A DNA stretch of 6,468 nt from Candidatus Woesearchaeota archaeon (GCA_023701075.1 JAMPXQ010000081.1:1-6468), one strand, 5' to 3'; shown: positions 1-6,064, counted from the first letter of the stretch. Made by a program: numbers and translations. The notes: generated from the letters alone by a model not told the origin.

Positions 1-1903
1 CCATTTCCATTATGAGAATGCCAAGAACACTCTTCTTAGGCATTTCAAGATACAGACACTTGATGGATTCGGGCTGAAGCATAAGGAGCTATGCGTGAGC
101 GCTGCAGGAGCGCTTGTCTCTTATCTTCATGAGACTCAGAAGACCTCACTTTCTCATATCAATTCAATCAAGACATATACCAATAAGGACCATCTTGTCC
201 TTGACAGCACTTCTATAGATAATCTTGAACTCATCTCTGAGAAATCTTCATTGTTCAAGGTGCTGAACATGACGCAGACATCGATGGGTGCAAGGAAGCT
301 ACGGCGAAATCTCCTAAGTCCCCTCATCGATGTCCAGAGGATAAATGATAGGCTGAATGCGACTGAAGAGCTCATAAGCAAGCATTTCATTTTGGAAGAA
401 CTGAGGGAATACCTCAAGAATGTCGCTGATATAGATAGGCTCATCTCAAGGATAAATTATGGGAATTCAAATCCGAGGGATCTTGCTTTCTTGCAAGGTT
501 CTCTTGAACTGGTGCCTGAGATAAAGAACCTGCTTAGCGAGACACAGTCCAGCCTCCTTGACAGCCTTTCGCATTTTGAAGATGTGTCAGATATCAGGGA
601 GCTCATAGACAGGTCGATAAGAGATGATCCTCCGATATTCCTGGACCAGGGCGGTTTCATAAAAGAGTTGTATAATGAAGAGCTTGATGAACTTAGGGAT
701 ATATCAAAGAATGCCAAGGAGCTCATCAGGAACATCGAAGAGAAGGAGAGGGAGAAAACCGGCATAAAATCCATGAAGATAAGGTATAATCAGGTCTTTG
801 GCTATTATATCGAGATAACTAAAGCGAATGAGCATCTTGTCCCTAAAGAATATATCCGGAAGCAGACAATGGTGAACAGTGATAGGTTCATCACTGAGGA
901 ACTGAAAGTCCTGGAAGAGAAGATATTGACTGCTGAAGAGAAGATAATCTCGCTTGAGAAGGCACTTTTCTTAGACATCGTCGAAAAGATAAAGAATGAG
1001 ACTGTGAACATACAGAAGATAAGTGAGAGGATAGCTACCATAGACCTTCTATGCTCTTTTGCAAGGGTCTCATCAAGCAATAGGTATGTGAAGCCTGTGA
1101 TCAGCAGGACGTATAGGTTGAACCTGAAGAAGAGCAGGCATCCGATAATCGAGAAGATATCAGAATTCATCCCTAATGATGTGTGCCTGGATGAAAGCAC
1201 CAGGATGATGATAATCACAGGGCCTAACATGGCAGGAAAGAGCGTCTATATGAAACAGGTTGCCTTAAATGTCATAATGGCGCAGATAGGATGCTTTGTC
1301 CCGGCAAGCGTTGCGGAAATAGGCATAGTAGACAAGATCTTCTGCAGGACAGGAGCAAGCGATGACATCTCAAGCGGGCAGAGCACTTTCATGGTGGAGA
1401 TGGCGCAGACTGCGCAGATACTGAATGGAGCCACTGAAGATTCACTCATTGTCCTTGATGAGATAGGCAGAGGGACGTCAACTTATGACGGTGTCGCAAT
1501 AGCCTGGGCAGTCGCTGAATACATCGCGAAGAGCATTAAGGCCAAGACGCTTTTTGCGACTCATTATCATGTGCTCAACAGCATGGAGAAAGAGGTCCAG
1601 GGGATAAAGAATTTCAATATCGCTGTTGAAGAAGAGGAGAATAATATTGTATTCTTAAGGCAGATAGTCCCAGGCGGAACAGATAAGAGCTATGGCATTC
1701 ATGTCGCGAACCTCGCCGGCATGCCAAAGAAAGTCATCGAGAGGAGCAGGGCGATACAGTTCAAGCTTGAGAATGATGATGAGATCTCTGAGAAGATTGT
1801 TATAGAGACCAAGAGGAGCAAGCAGAAAGATCGTGTCAATGACGAGATAGAGGAGACTGAAAGGATGATAAAATCAAGGCAGCTTACGCTTGATGAACTA
1901 TAG
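1..1903 (+). CDS. mutS: DNA mismatch repair protein MutS, 5'-truncated by window edge
   Basis: MutS1-family mismatch-recognition ATPase, which binds mispaired DNA as a dimer and becomes a sliding clamp on ATP binding. The frame is open from the first complete codon at base 2, giving 633 visible residues. By comparison with bacterial MutS (about 850 residues), roughly 215 N-terminal residues are missing, including the mismatch-reading Phe-x-Glu domain. Visible parts, numbered from base 2: end of the connector domain with LDGFG; lever/core helices; clamp region with FGYYIEITKAN near residue 266; Walker A GPNMAGKS at 407-414; Walker B LIVLDE ending at 487, followed by GRGTSTYDG; ATHYH at 519-523; and YGIHVANLAGMP near 564. 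The catalytic residues look intact. An internal GTG at 95 is not the real start, because MutS-like sequence continues upstream of it. The tail ends QLTLDEL, a possible sliding-clamp-binding motif. Bacterial-type MutS in archaea is usually considered acquired by transfer. Identity is very secure. Confidence 0.97.
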   Translation, partial: HFHYENAKNTLLRHFKIQTLDGFGLKHKELCVSAAGALVSYLHETQKTSLSHINSIKTYTNKDHLVLDSTSIDNLELISEKSSLFKVLNMTQTSMGARKLRRNLLSPLIDVQRINDRLNATEELISKHFILEELREYLKNVADIDRLISRINYGNSNPRDLAFLQGSLELVPEIKNLLSETQSSLLDSLSHFEDVSDIRELIDRSIRDDPPIFLDQGGFIKELYNEELDELRDISKNAKELIRNIEEKEREKTGIKSMKIRYNQVFGYYIEITKANEHLVPKEYIRKQTMVNSDRFITEELKVLEEKILTAEEKIISLEKALFLDIVEKIKNETVNIQKISERIATIDLLCSFARVSSSNRYVKPVISRTYRLNLKKSRHPIIEKISEFIPNDVCLDESTRMMIITGPNMAGKSVYMKQVALNVIMAQIGCFVPASVAEIGIVDKIFCRTGASDDISSGQSTFMVEMAQTAQILNGATEDSLIVLDEIGRGTSTYDGVAIAWAVAEYIAKSIKAKTLFATHYHVLNSMEKEVQGIKNFNIAVEEEENNIVFLRQIVPGGTDKSYGIHVANLAGMPKKVIERSRAIQFKLENDDEISEKIVIETKRSKQKDRVNDEIEETERMIKSRQLTLDEL

Positions 1904-2536
1904 TTTTTTTATGTAATTGTCTCTTTTTTTGTATCTTAGATGCGCAGCATTCCCATTATATCTTATGTCCATCTTTCTAATATGTCTTTCATATTCTGGT
2001 GTGCCTGGATGTGTTCCTGCAGGATGAAGATAGTTAGGATGTTCGCATGCAGGCCTTAGCCTGGCATATTCAAATCCCTGAGATTTCAAAAATGATTCAA
2101 ACACCAAAATAAGTTCCTTATCCCAATGATATGGCAAAGTCTCGTTCAGGTCAAAAGGCAATCTTGCAAACTTAGACTTCGGTTTTATAGTCTGGATCTC
2201 TGGCAGACCGTCAATCATGCTGAATCCTAAGACTGCAATCTCCAGGTATCTTAGGTGATTTCTGTGCAATACTCCTAACTTGAACATGTCACCTTCCACA
2301 TAAATGCCGCTGGCATAGATTCCAGAAAAAAGATAGAACTGGAAAGGTGGCTGTACAAATGATCCTGAAGAAAGGCTAGATAGATCAAAATTTGGATTCG
2401 TTCCACCCATAGCTGTTATCAGCTCTTCTTTGCTTGGAAGATCCCATCCAAATATCCTAAATACCTCTTCAATTGATGAGGCATTATCTAAGGCAGCTTC
2501 TTCTTCCAAGAATTTCTGCAATCGGTAGTCAGCCAT
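1898..2536 (-). CDS. Uncharacterised 212-residue protein, possible GNAT-like fold
   Basis: I do not recognise a named family. The protein is soluble, with no signal peptide or membrane segment. The N-terminus (1-45) is acidic and helical. Residues 65-125 look strand-rich (FQFYLFSGIYASGIYVEGD, then a region around LEIAVLGFSMIDGLPEIQ). Residues 139-163 form a helix followed by GFEYARLRPA, and the C-terminus is basic (IRKMDIRYNGNAAHLRYKKRDNYIKKL region). A long helix followed by GF and a hydrophobic strand, with a basic tail, resembles degenerate acetyltransferase-like proteins, but this is a weak impression. The segment 163-185 is unusual: it holds Cys164, four histidines and six prolines. The ATG at 2536 is supported by a TATA box about 27 bases upstream and no Shine-Dalgarno, which suggests a leaderless mRNA. 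The gene lies 78 bp downstream of the kinase-like gene on the same strand. Its stop codon abuts that of mutS, with a 6-base overlap. Confidence 0.85.
   Translation of the reverse strand: MADYRLQKFLEEEAALDNASSIEEVFRIFGWDLPSKEELITAMGGTNPNFDLSSLSSGSFVQPPFQFYLFSGIYASGIYVEGDMFKLGVLHRNHLRYLEIAVLGFSMIDGLPEIQTIKPKSKFARLPFDLNETLPYHWDKELILVFESFLKSQGFEYARLRPACEHPNYLHPAGTHPGTPEYERHIRKMDIRYNGNAAHLRYKKRDNYIKKL
1904..1930 (+). terminator. Poly-T terminator tracts after mutS
   Basis: Two runs of seven T lie directly after the mutS stop codon, at 1904-1910 and 1924-1930, with no convincing hairpin. Archaeal RNA polymerase terminates at oligo-T tracts in the non-template strand, so these fit factor-independent termination of mutS. 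Both lie inside the 3' end of the convergent gene, where they are the complement of two Lys-Lys (AAA AAA) codon pairs. Confidence 0.6.
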
Positions 2537-2557
2537 AAAAACAGGAAAAACATAGGT

Positions 2558-2567
2558 TATATTTATA
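2558..2567 (-). promoter_or_regulatory. TATA box for the 212-residue gene
   Basis: Read on the minus strand, this is TATAAATATA, centred 26.5 bases upstream of the ATG whose A is at 2536. That spacing predicts transcription starting at or next to the start codon. No Shine-Dalgarno is present between the box and the ATG, which agrees with leaderless translation. Confidence 0.65.
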
Positions 2568-2614
2568 GATGAAACACTGGACCACCTTGGCTGCTTTACG
2601 TGCTCTTGTTTAGT

Positions 2615-3139
2615 TTATGATTTTATTGCTTCGATTATCTTCTTGATTATAGTATCAACGTCGGAATATGAAGTGTCAATCACAAGGTCATAATTCCTCT
2701 TGTCCATGAAGTCATACTTATAGAATTTTTTGAACCTTGATATATTTGTCTTCTCTCTTTTCAATATCGCTTTTTTTGCGTCTTCGATGCTTGTATAGCT
2801 TTCTGCCTCTCTTTCTTTTGTTATCCTTTTTGCCCGCACTTCTATGTCTGCATCCAGAAAAATCTTGAATGAGTCTGGGATGAAAAGAGCAGCGAGCCAT
2901 GAATCGACAATGATATCATCCTGTCTTCCAATCTCTCTTTGCCTTTCATCAATCATCAGGTCTATGCTCTTGTCTTTCTTTTCCAGCTCTCCAAGCTCTA
3001 CAATCGTGATGCCTTTCTCTTTGGCAATCTCCCGCTGTATGTCTCCCATGGAGTAATGCTTATACCCTAATTTTTTTGCAAGCATCTTTGCGACAGTGCT
3101 TTTCCCTGATCCTGCTGTGCCTGAGAGTGTTATACGCAT
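2615..3139 (-). CDS. cmk: Archaeal-type cytidylate kinase-like P-loop kinase
   Basis: Resembles the archaeal (d)CMP kinase family (about 175-190 residues), which transfers phosphate from ATP to CMP or dCMP in the cytosol for pyrimidine nucleotide synthesis. At 174 residues it is full length. Seen: P-loop GTAGSGKS at 7-14; the family-like YSMGDIQREIAKEKG at 29-43; a hydrophobic strand ending in Asp79; FKIFLDADIEVRAKRI at 91-106, the strand and lid start shared with CMP kinases; an Arg/Lys/Glu-rich lid around 102-135; and YDLVIDTS at 150-157. An oddity is DSWLAAL at 79-85, where archaeal CMP kinases usually have an (E/D)-(S/G)-R-L-A-G motif: the arginine is replaced by Trp81. The protein may be a divergent subfamily with altered substrate preference, so the CMP assignment is inferred from family. 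The start is supported by a TATA-like box about 26 bases upstream. The next gene downstream is the 212-residue unknown on the same strand. Confidence 0.85.
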   Translation of the reverse strand: MRITLSGTAGSGKSTVAKMLAKKLGYKHYSMGDIQREIAKEKGITIVELGELEKKDKSIDLMIDERQREIGRQDDIIVDSWLAALFIPDSFKIFLDADIEVRAKRITKEREAESYTSIEDAKKAILKREKTNISRFKKFYKYDFMDKRNYDLVIDTSYSDVDTIIKKIIEAIKS

Positions 3140-3154
3140 GAAAACTTTTATAAT
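3140..3154 (+). promoter_or_regulatory. BRE/TATA promoter for the DUF4382 lipoprotein gene
   Basis: A purine-rich GAAAAC (3140-3145), resembling a TFB recognition element, is followed by TTTTATAAT (3146-3154). The usual spacing places the transcript start near 3177. That leaves a leader of about 26 nt that carries the Shine-Dalgarno. The promoter begins directly next to the start codon of the divergent kinase-like gene. Confidence 0.5.
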
Positions 3155-3161
3155 CTGGTTG

Positions 3162-3169
3162 TATTAATA
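3162..3169 (-). promoter_or_regulatory. TATA-like box for the kinase-like gene
   Basis: TATTAATA (self-complementary) is centred 26.5 bases upstream of the ATG whose A is at 3139, the same spacing as at other genes in the window. There is no Shine-Dalgarno, so the mRNA would be leaderless. A second AT-rich stretch nearer the gene (3146-3154) is too close to act as its TATA box and better fits the divergent lipoprotein gene. Confidence 0.45.
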
Positions 3170-3193
3170 GCTATCTATCATAAGAATCAGAAA

Positions 3194-3199
3194 GGTGAT
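3194..3199 (+). promoter_or_regulatory. Shine-Dalgarno GGTGAT of the lipoprotein gene
   Basis: GGTGAT, preceded by AAA, lies three bases before the ATG at 3203. It is complementary to the AUCACC at the 3' end of archaeal 16S rRNA. This is the only strong Shine-Dalgarno in the window. It fixes the start codon of the lipoprotein gene and agrees with that gene having a leader, unlike its neighbours. Confidence 0.7.
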
Positions 3200-3202
3200 A
3201 AT

Positions 3203-3724
3203 ATGAAAAAAGAATTATTGTTAATTGTGCTGCTTAGCATTCTGCTCAGCGGTTGCAGCAACAGCAACCAAGGCACTTTGGTCATGAAGATAACCGATGC
3301 GCCAAGCGAACTCAACCTGGAGAAAGTCATCGTGACTGTCTCAAGCGTAGAAGTGCATAAGGCGGCAGAAGGAGAATCTGCTGACGTTGAAACGGAAAAC
3401 GGATGGACCATAGTTGTAGATGAACCTAAAACATTTGACTTGATCCAGATAAAGGATGTGAAAGAATTCCTGGGAAGCACAAACCTAACAACCGGGAAAT
3501 ATACCCAAGTCAGGCTGAATGTCCAGAGCGTGTTGGCAACAATAGATGGAAAAGAGCATGATCTCAAGCTCCCATCCCAGACATTGAAGCTGGTGCATGG
3601 ATTTGATATTGAATCAGGGAAGACCACCAGCTTATTATTGGATTTTGATGCACAAGAATCCATCAAAGCTGCAGGAAATGATGAATATTCAATCAGGCCA
3701 ACAATAAAGATTACGACAGAATAG
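3203..3724 (+). CDS. DUF4382 domain lipoprotein
   Basis: Predicted lipid-anchored cell-surface protein of 173 residues. The N-terminus is a lipoprotein signal: two lysines, a hydrophobic stretch (5-15) and a lipobox LSGC with Cys18 as the likely modified residue, followed by a short Ser/Asn linker. From about residue 24 to the end it matches my memory of DUF4382 (beta-rich, about 140 residues): GTLVMKITDAPSELN, then a VIVTVSSVEVHK strand, a GW near 67-68, FDLIQIKDVKEFLGS, LTTGKYTQVRLNV, LVHGFDIESGKTTSLLLDFD, and a C-terminal SIRPTIKI. The domain's function is unknown; related proteins occur as lipoproteins in bacteria and archaea. The start is fixed by the GGTGAT Shine-Dalgarno. The next gene on the same strand also encodes a surface protein, but a poly-T tract and a separate promoter suggest independent transcription. 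Confidence 0.9.
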   Translation: MKKELLLIVLLSILLSGCSNSNQGTLVMKITDAPSELNLEKVIVTVSSVEVHKAAEGESADVETENGWTIVVDEPKTFDLIQIKDVKEFLGSTNLTTGKYTQVRLNVQSVLATIDGKEHDLKLPSQTLKLVHGFDIESGKTTSLLLDFDAQESIKAAGNDEYSIRPTIKITTE

Positions 3725-3737
3725 CCAATCAGAATTG

Positions 3738-3751
3738 TTTTTCTTTTTTTT
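3738..3751 (+). terminator. Poly-T terminator after the lipoprotein gene
   Basis: Five T (3738-3742), a C, then eight T (3744-3751) begin 13 bases after the stop codon. AATTG at 3733-3737 and CAATT at 3754-3758 could pair around the T-run, but the stem is only five bases. An archaeal oligo-T terminator is the simplest reading. The promoter of the next gene starts immediately afterwards. Confidence 0.6.
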
Positions 3752-3758
3752 AGCAATT

Positions 3759-3766
3759 TTTATATA
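3759..3766 (+). promoter_or_regulatory. TATA box of the anchored secreted protein gene
   Basis: TTTATATA, within a longer TTTTTATATATC, is centred 26.5 bases before the G of the GTG at 3789. No Shine-Dalgarno lies between the box and the start. The spacing matches the other candidate leaderless genes and supports transcription beginning at the GTG rather than at the overlapping ATG at 3787. Confidence 0.65.
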
Positions 3767-3788
3767 TCTTCAAACAATTGGATAGCAT

Positions 3789-4964
3789 GTGGGAAGGAAA
3801 CTGATTTTTATCTTGGTGTTAGCAGTATTATTGATGCAGTCATCTTTTGCATCTATTGTGGGCATCAGTCCAAGCATAGCCAGGTTCCATAAAGTATTGA
3901 AAAACGGGTATGCAGAGATCGAGGCTGTTGCAAGCACATCTTTTGAACAGGATATTGTTGCAAATCTGAAGCCTGAAGGTGAGATCTCAGATTGGATCAC
4001 GTTCAGCCCTAAAGAAGACCAGTTTGTCTTTTCCAGGGAGGAGCCTTATGCATTCACCATGATAGTCCAGCCACCTATAGATACTCCAGCAGGAAATTAT
4101 ACCGGTGTCCTCAAGGTGACTACAGGAGAACTTGGAGCTGTTGAAGAAGGAGCAGGTTCTGCTGTCATCGCCCAGGTAGTCATGCTCATATATGTGGAAG
4201 TTGTCGGTGAAGAGGTAATCTCATGCAGGGCAGGAGCGATATCCATAGGGAATACGGAGATAGATGATCCATTCAATGTGAAAGCCACAGTATGGAATGA
4301 TGGCAATGTAAGGCTTAGGCCGCAGTTCCAGGTAAGGGTGTTTGACCAATACCAGACCAAGGACCTTATGCAGTCTAATTTCCTAGGTTCTCAGATACTT
4401 CCAACAAAGAGCAAAGAGCTTGTGAGCGAAGTCAATAATGAACTGCCTATCGGACAGTATTTTGCAGAGATCTATCTTCCGCAGTGCGATGTAAGCCAGA
4501 GAGTGACTTTTGATATAGTGGAAAAAGGCAAGATATCAGACAGTGGAAACCTCATAGGCATAAGATCCGTAGACAAGGCTTATGCAAACCAGTTCGTGCA
4601 GATAATGCCCGTATTTCAGAACCTAGGGGAGAGGAAGGTTGTTGCTTTTTTCAAAGGCGAGATAAGGGATCTGAAGACAGATAGGGTAATCACTCCTCTA
4701 GAATCAGACAAGATAACTGTGGACCCAGGACAGACTGTTGAATTCAGCATGTATTTCCAGCCTAAGAAAGGAGGGGAATACCAGGTTTCCGGAAGAGTGA
4801 ACTACAATAGCAAGATCACGTTCAATGAGAAGAGCAAAGTGATAACTGTTGAAGGGGAGACGTTTGGATTTTCATGGGTGTTCTATCTGATCGCTTACCT
4901 GATAATAGGGCTATTGATACTCATAATGATCGGGAAGATAAGGAAAGCGAGACATAGGAGATAA
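3789..4964 (+). CDS. Secreted beta-sandwich protein with C-terminal membrane anchor
   Basis: A 391-residue surface protein without a recognised family. Residues 1-21 are a signal peptide (GRK, then a hydrophobic core, likely cleavage after SFA at 19-21). Residues 22-356 look like three beta-rich domains: about 22-140, 143-245 (Cys146 and Cys233 at its ends could form a disulfide) and 252-356. The phrases WNDGNVRLRPQFQVRVFD, PAGNYTGVLKVTT and VDPGQTVEFSMYFQPKKGGEYQVSGRVNY are typical of Ig-like or CARDB/NEW3-like extracellular modules. A single helix (about 361-382) and the basic tail KIRKARHRR anchor it with a cytoplasmic C-terminus. The overall plan resembles Gram-positive WxL-interacting proteins, but homology is not established. 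The start must be GTG: an in-frame TAG at 3783-3785 leaves no earlier start, and the next ATG (3834) would destroy the signal peptide. It lies 64 bp after the lipoprotein gene. Confidence 0.9.
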   Translation: MGRKLIFILVLAVLLMQSSFASIVGISPSIARFHKVLKNGYAEIEAVASTSFEQDIVANLKPEGEISDWITFSPKEDQFVFSREEPYAFTMIVQPPIDTPAGNYTGVLKVTTGELGAVEEGAGSAVIAQVVMLIYVEVVGEEVISCRAGAISIGNTEIDDPFNVKATVWNDGNVRLRPQFQVRVFDQYQTKDLMQSNFLGSQILPTKSKELVSEVNNELPIGQYFAEIYLPQCDVSQRVTFDIVEKGKISDSGNLIGIRSVDKAYANQFVQIMPVFQNLGERKVVAFFKGEIRDLKTDRVITPLESDKITVDPGQTVEFSMYFQPKKGGEYQVSGRVNYNSKITFNEKSKVITVEGETFGFSWVFYLIAYLIIGLLILIMIGKIRKARHRR

Positions 4965-5024
4965 GCATTTGTCTTAGTCTATAATCCCTTTTGATTACTT
5001 AAGATATTAATCCAGGCTAAGCAA

Positions 5025-5570
5025 TCATTCCCTAATCTTGCCTGCAATATTATATGCAGCAAGAAGGATACCAGGAGCATCTGTCTTTATCTCAAGAGGA
5101 ATTACATATGCTGTAGCACCAGGAATAGCATGTGGCAGCATGTGGCCTATCAGAAGCCCGCTTTCTATACGCCTGTTGCTGATTATTAGATACTCTTGAT
5201 CCAATATCCTTTGATAAGCTGCCTGGGTGTTGCTGTGCACATGTTTTAATGCCAAATTGATATGCTTATATATCTCATGACCTGAAAAATCTGTGGCATC
5301 TTCCAGCGGAGCATAATCTCCTAATGAGCCATATCTGATGCTTTTGGCAAATTCCAATGATATGTCTGCAAATGATTTCATCAGCAATTTCTGCTTTGAA
5401 GGTATCTCATTCATAATCACTTCTAGTCTTCTTCCATCATCATTCAGATCACCGAACCAGTTCAATGTATCATACATCACTTCAGGATACATGATAGGAC
5501 TGTGATTAAGATATAATCTTTCTAACAGCACGAATGCAGAAATCAAATCTGTCTTGTTTGGGGTGCTCAT
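5025..5570 (-). CDS. Uncharacterised 181-residue protein
   Basis: Not recognised. It is a soluble protein with no signal peptide. Residues 1-130 appear almost entirely helical, with amphipathic helices around 6-22, 28-40, 56-80 and 97-126, rich in aromatic residues and histidines (His98, His103, His110, His112). The C-terminal 50 residues switch to a Gly/Pro-rich, hydrophobic region with GLLIGHMLPHAIPGA and AYVIPLEI, then ILLAAYNIAGKIRE. This layout could be a helical bundle with a small beta or membrane-touching tail. Codon use in the C-terminal part looks normal. The ATG at 5570 is preceded by AGGTG two bases away and by a TATA-like TTTAAATA about 26 bases upstream, so either a leaderless transcript or read-through from the upstream winged-helix gene (45-bp gap) is possible. 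It converges on the anchored secreted protein gene with a 60-bp gap that shows no strong terminator. Confidence 0.85.
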   Translation of the reverse strand: MSTPNKTDLISAFVLLERLYLNHSPIMYPEVMYDTLNWFGDLNDDGRRLEVIMNEIPSKQKLLMKSFADISLEFAKSIRYGSLGDYAPLEDATDFSGHEIYKHINLALKHVHSNTQAAYQRILDQEYLIISNRRIESGLLIGHMLPHAIPGATAYVIPLEIKTDAPGILLAAYNIAGKIRE

Positions 5571-5592
5571 GGCACCTGAAAAAAATATCTAA

Positions 5593-5600
5593 TATTTAAA
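5593..5600 (-). promoter_or_regulatory. Possible TATA box for the 181-residue gene
   Basis: Read on the minus strand, this is TTTAAATA, centred 26.5 bases upstream of the ATG at 5570. It sits in the 45-bp gap after the winged-helix gene. A minus-strand run of seven T (5579-5585) lies between it and the start and could also help end the upstream transcript. The evidence is only composition and spacing, in an AT-rich gap. Confidence 0.4.
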
Positions 5601-5615
5601 GAAATGCCTGATATC

Positions 5616-6026
5616 TTATTTCTTCTCGTAGGAATATGCCGGTTTCTGTACTTCCTGAAGCCACATGAGACCTATCCTCATCATGTCCTTATTGAACTTG
5701 TCTGAGATCTTATAGACCTTGCTATACAGGTCGTAATCTACAAGGCCCATGCTTTTCATAGGTGTCAATATCCTGTCGTAGAACTGCCTTTTGTTATAGG
5801 AAATCTTCACTTTCTTCCCAATATATGGCGGCTCATCAATCTCACCGATAAGCTCTCCATCATGAAGCCTTGTTGCAAAGAGCGACATCTCTGTCTTTGA
5901 GATCTCTCCCTTGTTCTGCTTCATGAAATTGATTAGAAGTTTTGCAACTATCTTCTGCTGCTTTGTAGCAAAGATTACCTCATATACGTCTTCAGGCAGG
6001 TTGAACCTGTCATAGAGTATTACCAT
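5616..6026 (-). CDS. Probable winged-helix DNA-binding protein
   Basis: A 136-residue cytosolic protein. I do not recognise a named family, but the middle reads as a winged helix-turn-helix: helix 1 at about 21-38 (TKQQKIVAKLLINFMKQ), a short turn, helix 2 at about 43-55 (SKTEMSLFATRLH), an acidic insert (56-72), a recognition-like helix at about 77-94 (YNKRQFYDRILTPMKSMG) ending in LVDYD, and a hairpin wing YSKVYKIS at 101-108. A final helix follows at 111-127. This fits a small archaeal transcription regulator; it is inference from secondary-structure pattern only. The ATG at 6026 has a G-rich GGGGG five bases upstream that can pair with the CCUCC anti-Shine-Dalgarno with one wobble. A good BRE/TATA lies about 42 bases upstream. 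Repeats in the divergent intergenic region could be its operators. The 181-residue gene follows 45 bp downstream. Confidence 0.85.
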   Translation of the reverse strand: MVILYDRFNLPEDVYEVIFATKQQKIVAKLLINFMKQNKGEISKTEMSLFATRLHDGELIGEIDEPPYIGKKVKISYNKRQFYDRILTPMKSMGLVDYDLYSKVYKISDKFNKDMMRIGLMWLQEVQKPAYSYEKK

Positions 6027-6064
6027 GTGAACCCCCGATTAATATACAAGGAAGTATACTGAGA

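Noticed and set aside
95..97. GTG as the start of mutS
   Set aside because: The frame stays open to the window edge, and upstream residues (such as LDGFG and KNTLLRHF) match conserved MutS sequence, so the gene is cut by the window and does not start here.
457..774. Minus-strand open frames beneath mutS (also 154-444, 805-1230, 1246-1449)
   Set aside because: They are Ser-rich antisense translations of a highly conserved MutS frame, with no independent promoter or domain.
2537..2614. Possible terminator or small RNA between the kinase-like gene and the 212-residue gene
   Set aside because: There is no oligo-T on the minus strand, no stable hairpin and no C/D box pair; only the TATA box of the downstream gene is supported.
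3187..3756. Minus-strand open frame of 189 residues, longer than the lipoprotein gene opposite it
   Set aside because: It is Ser/Val-rich with no recognisable domain and no promoter. The plus strand has a Shine-Dalgarno, a lipobox and a DUF4382-like domain, so this is a shadow.
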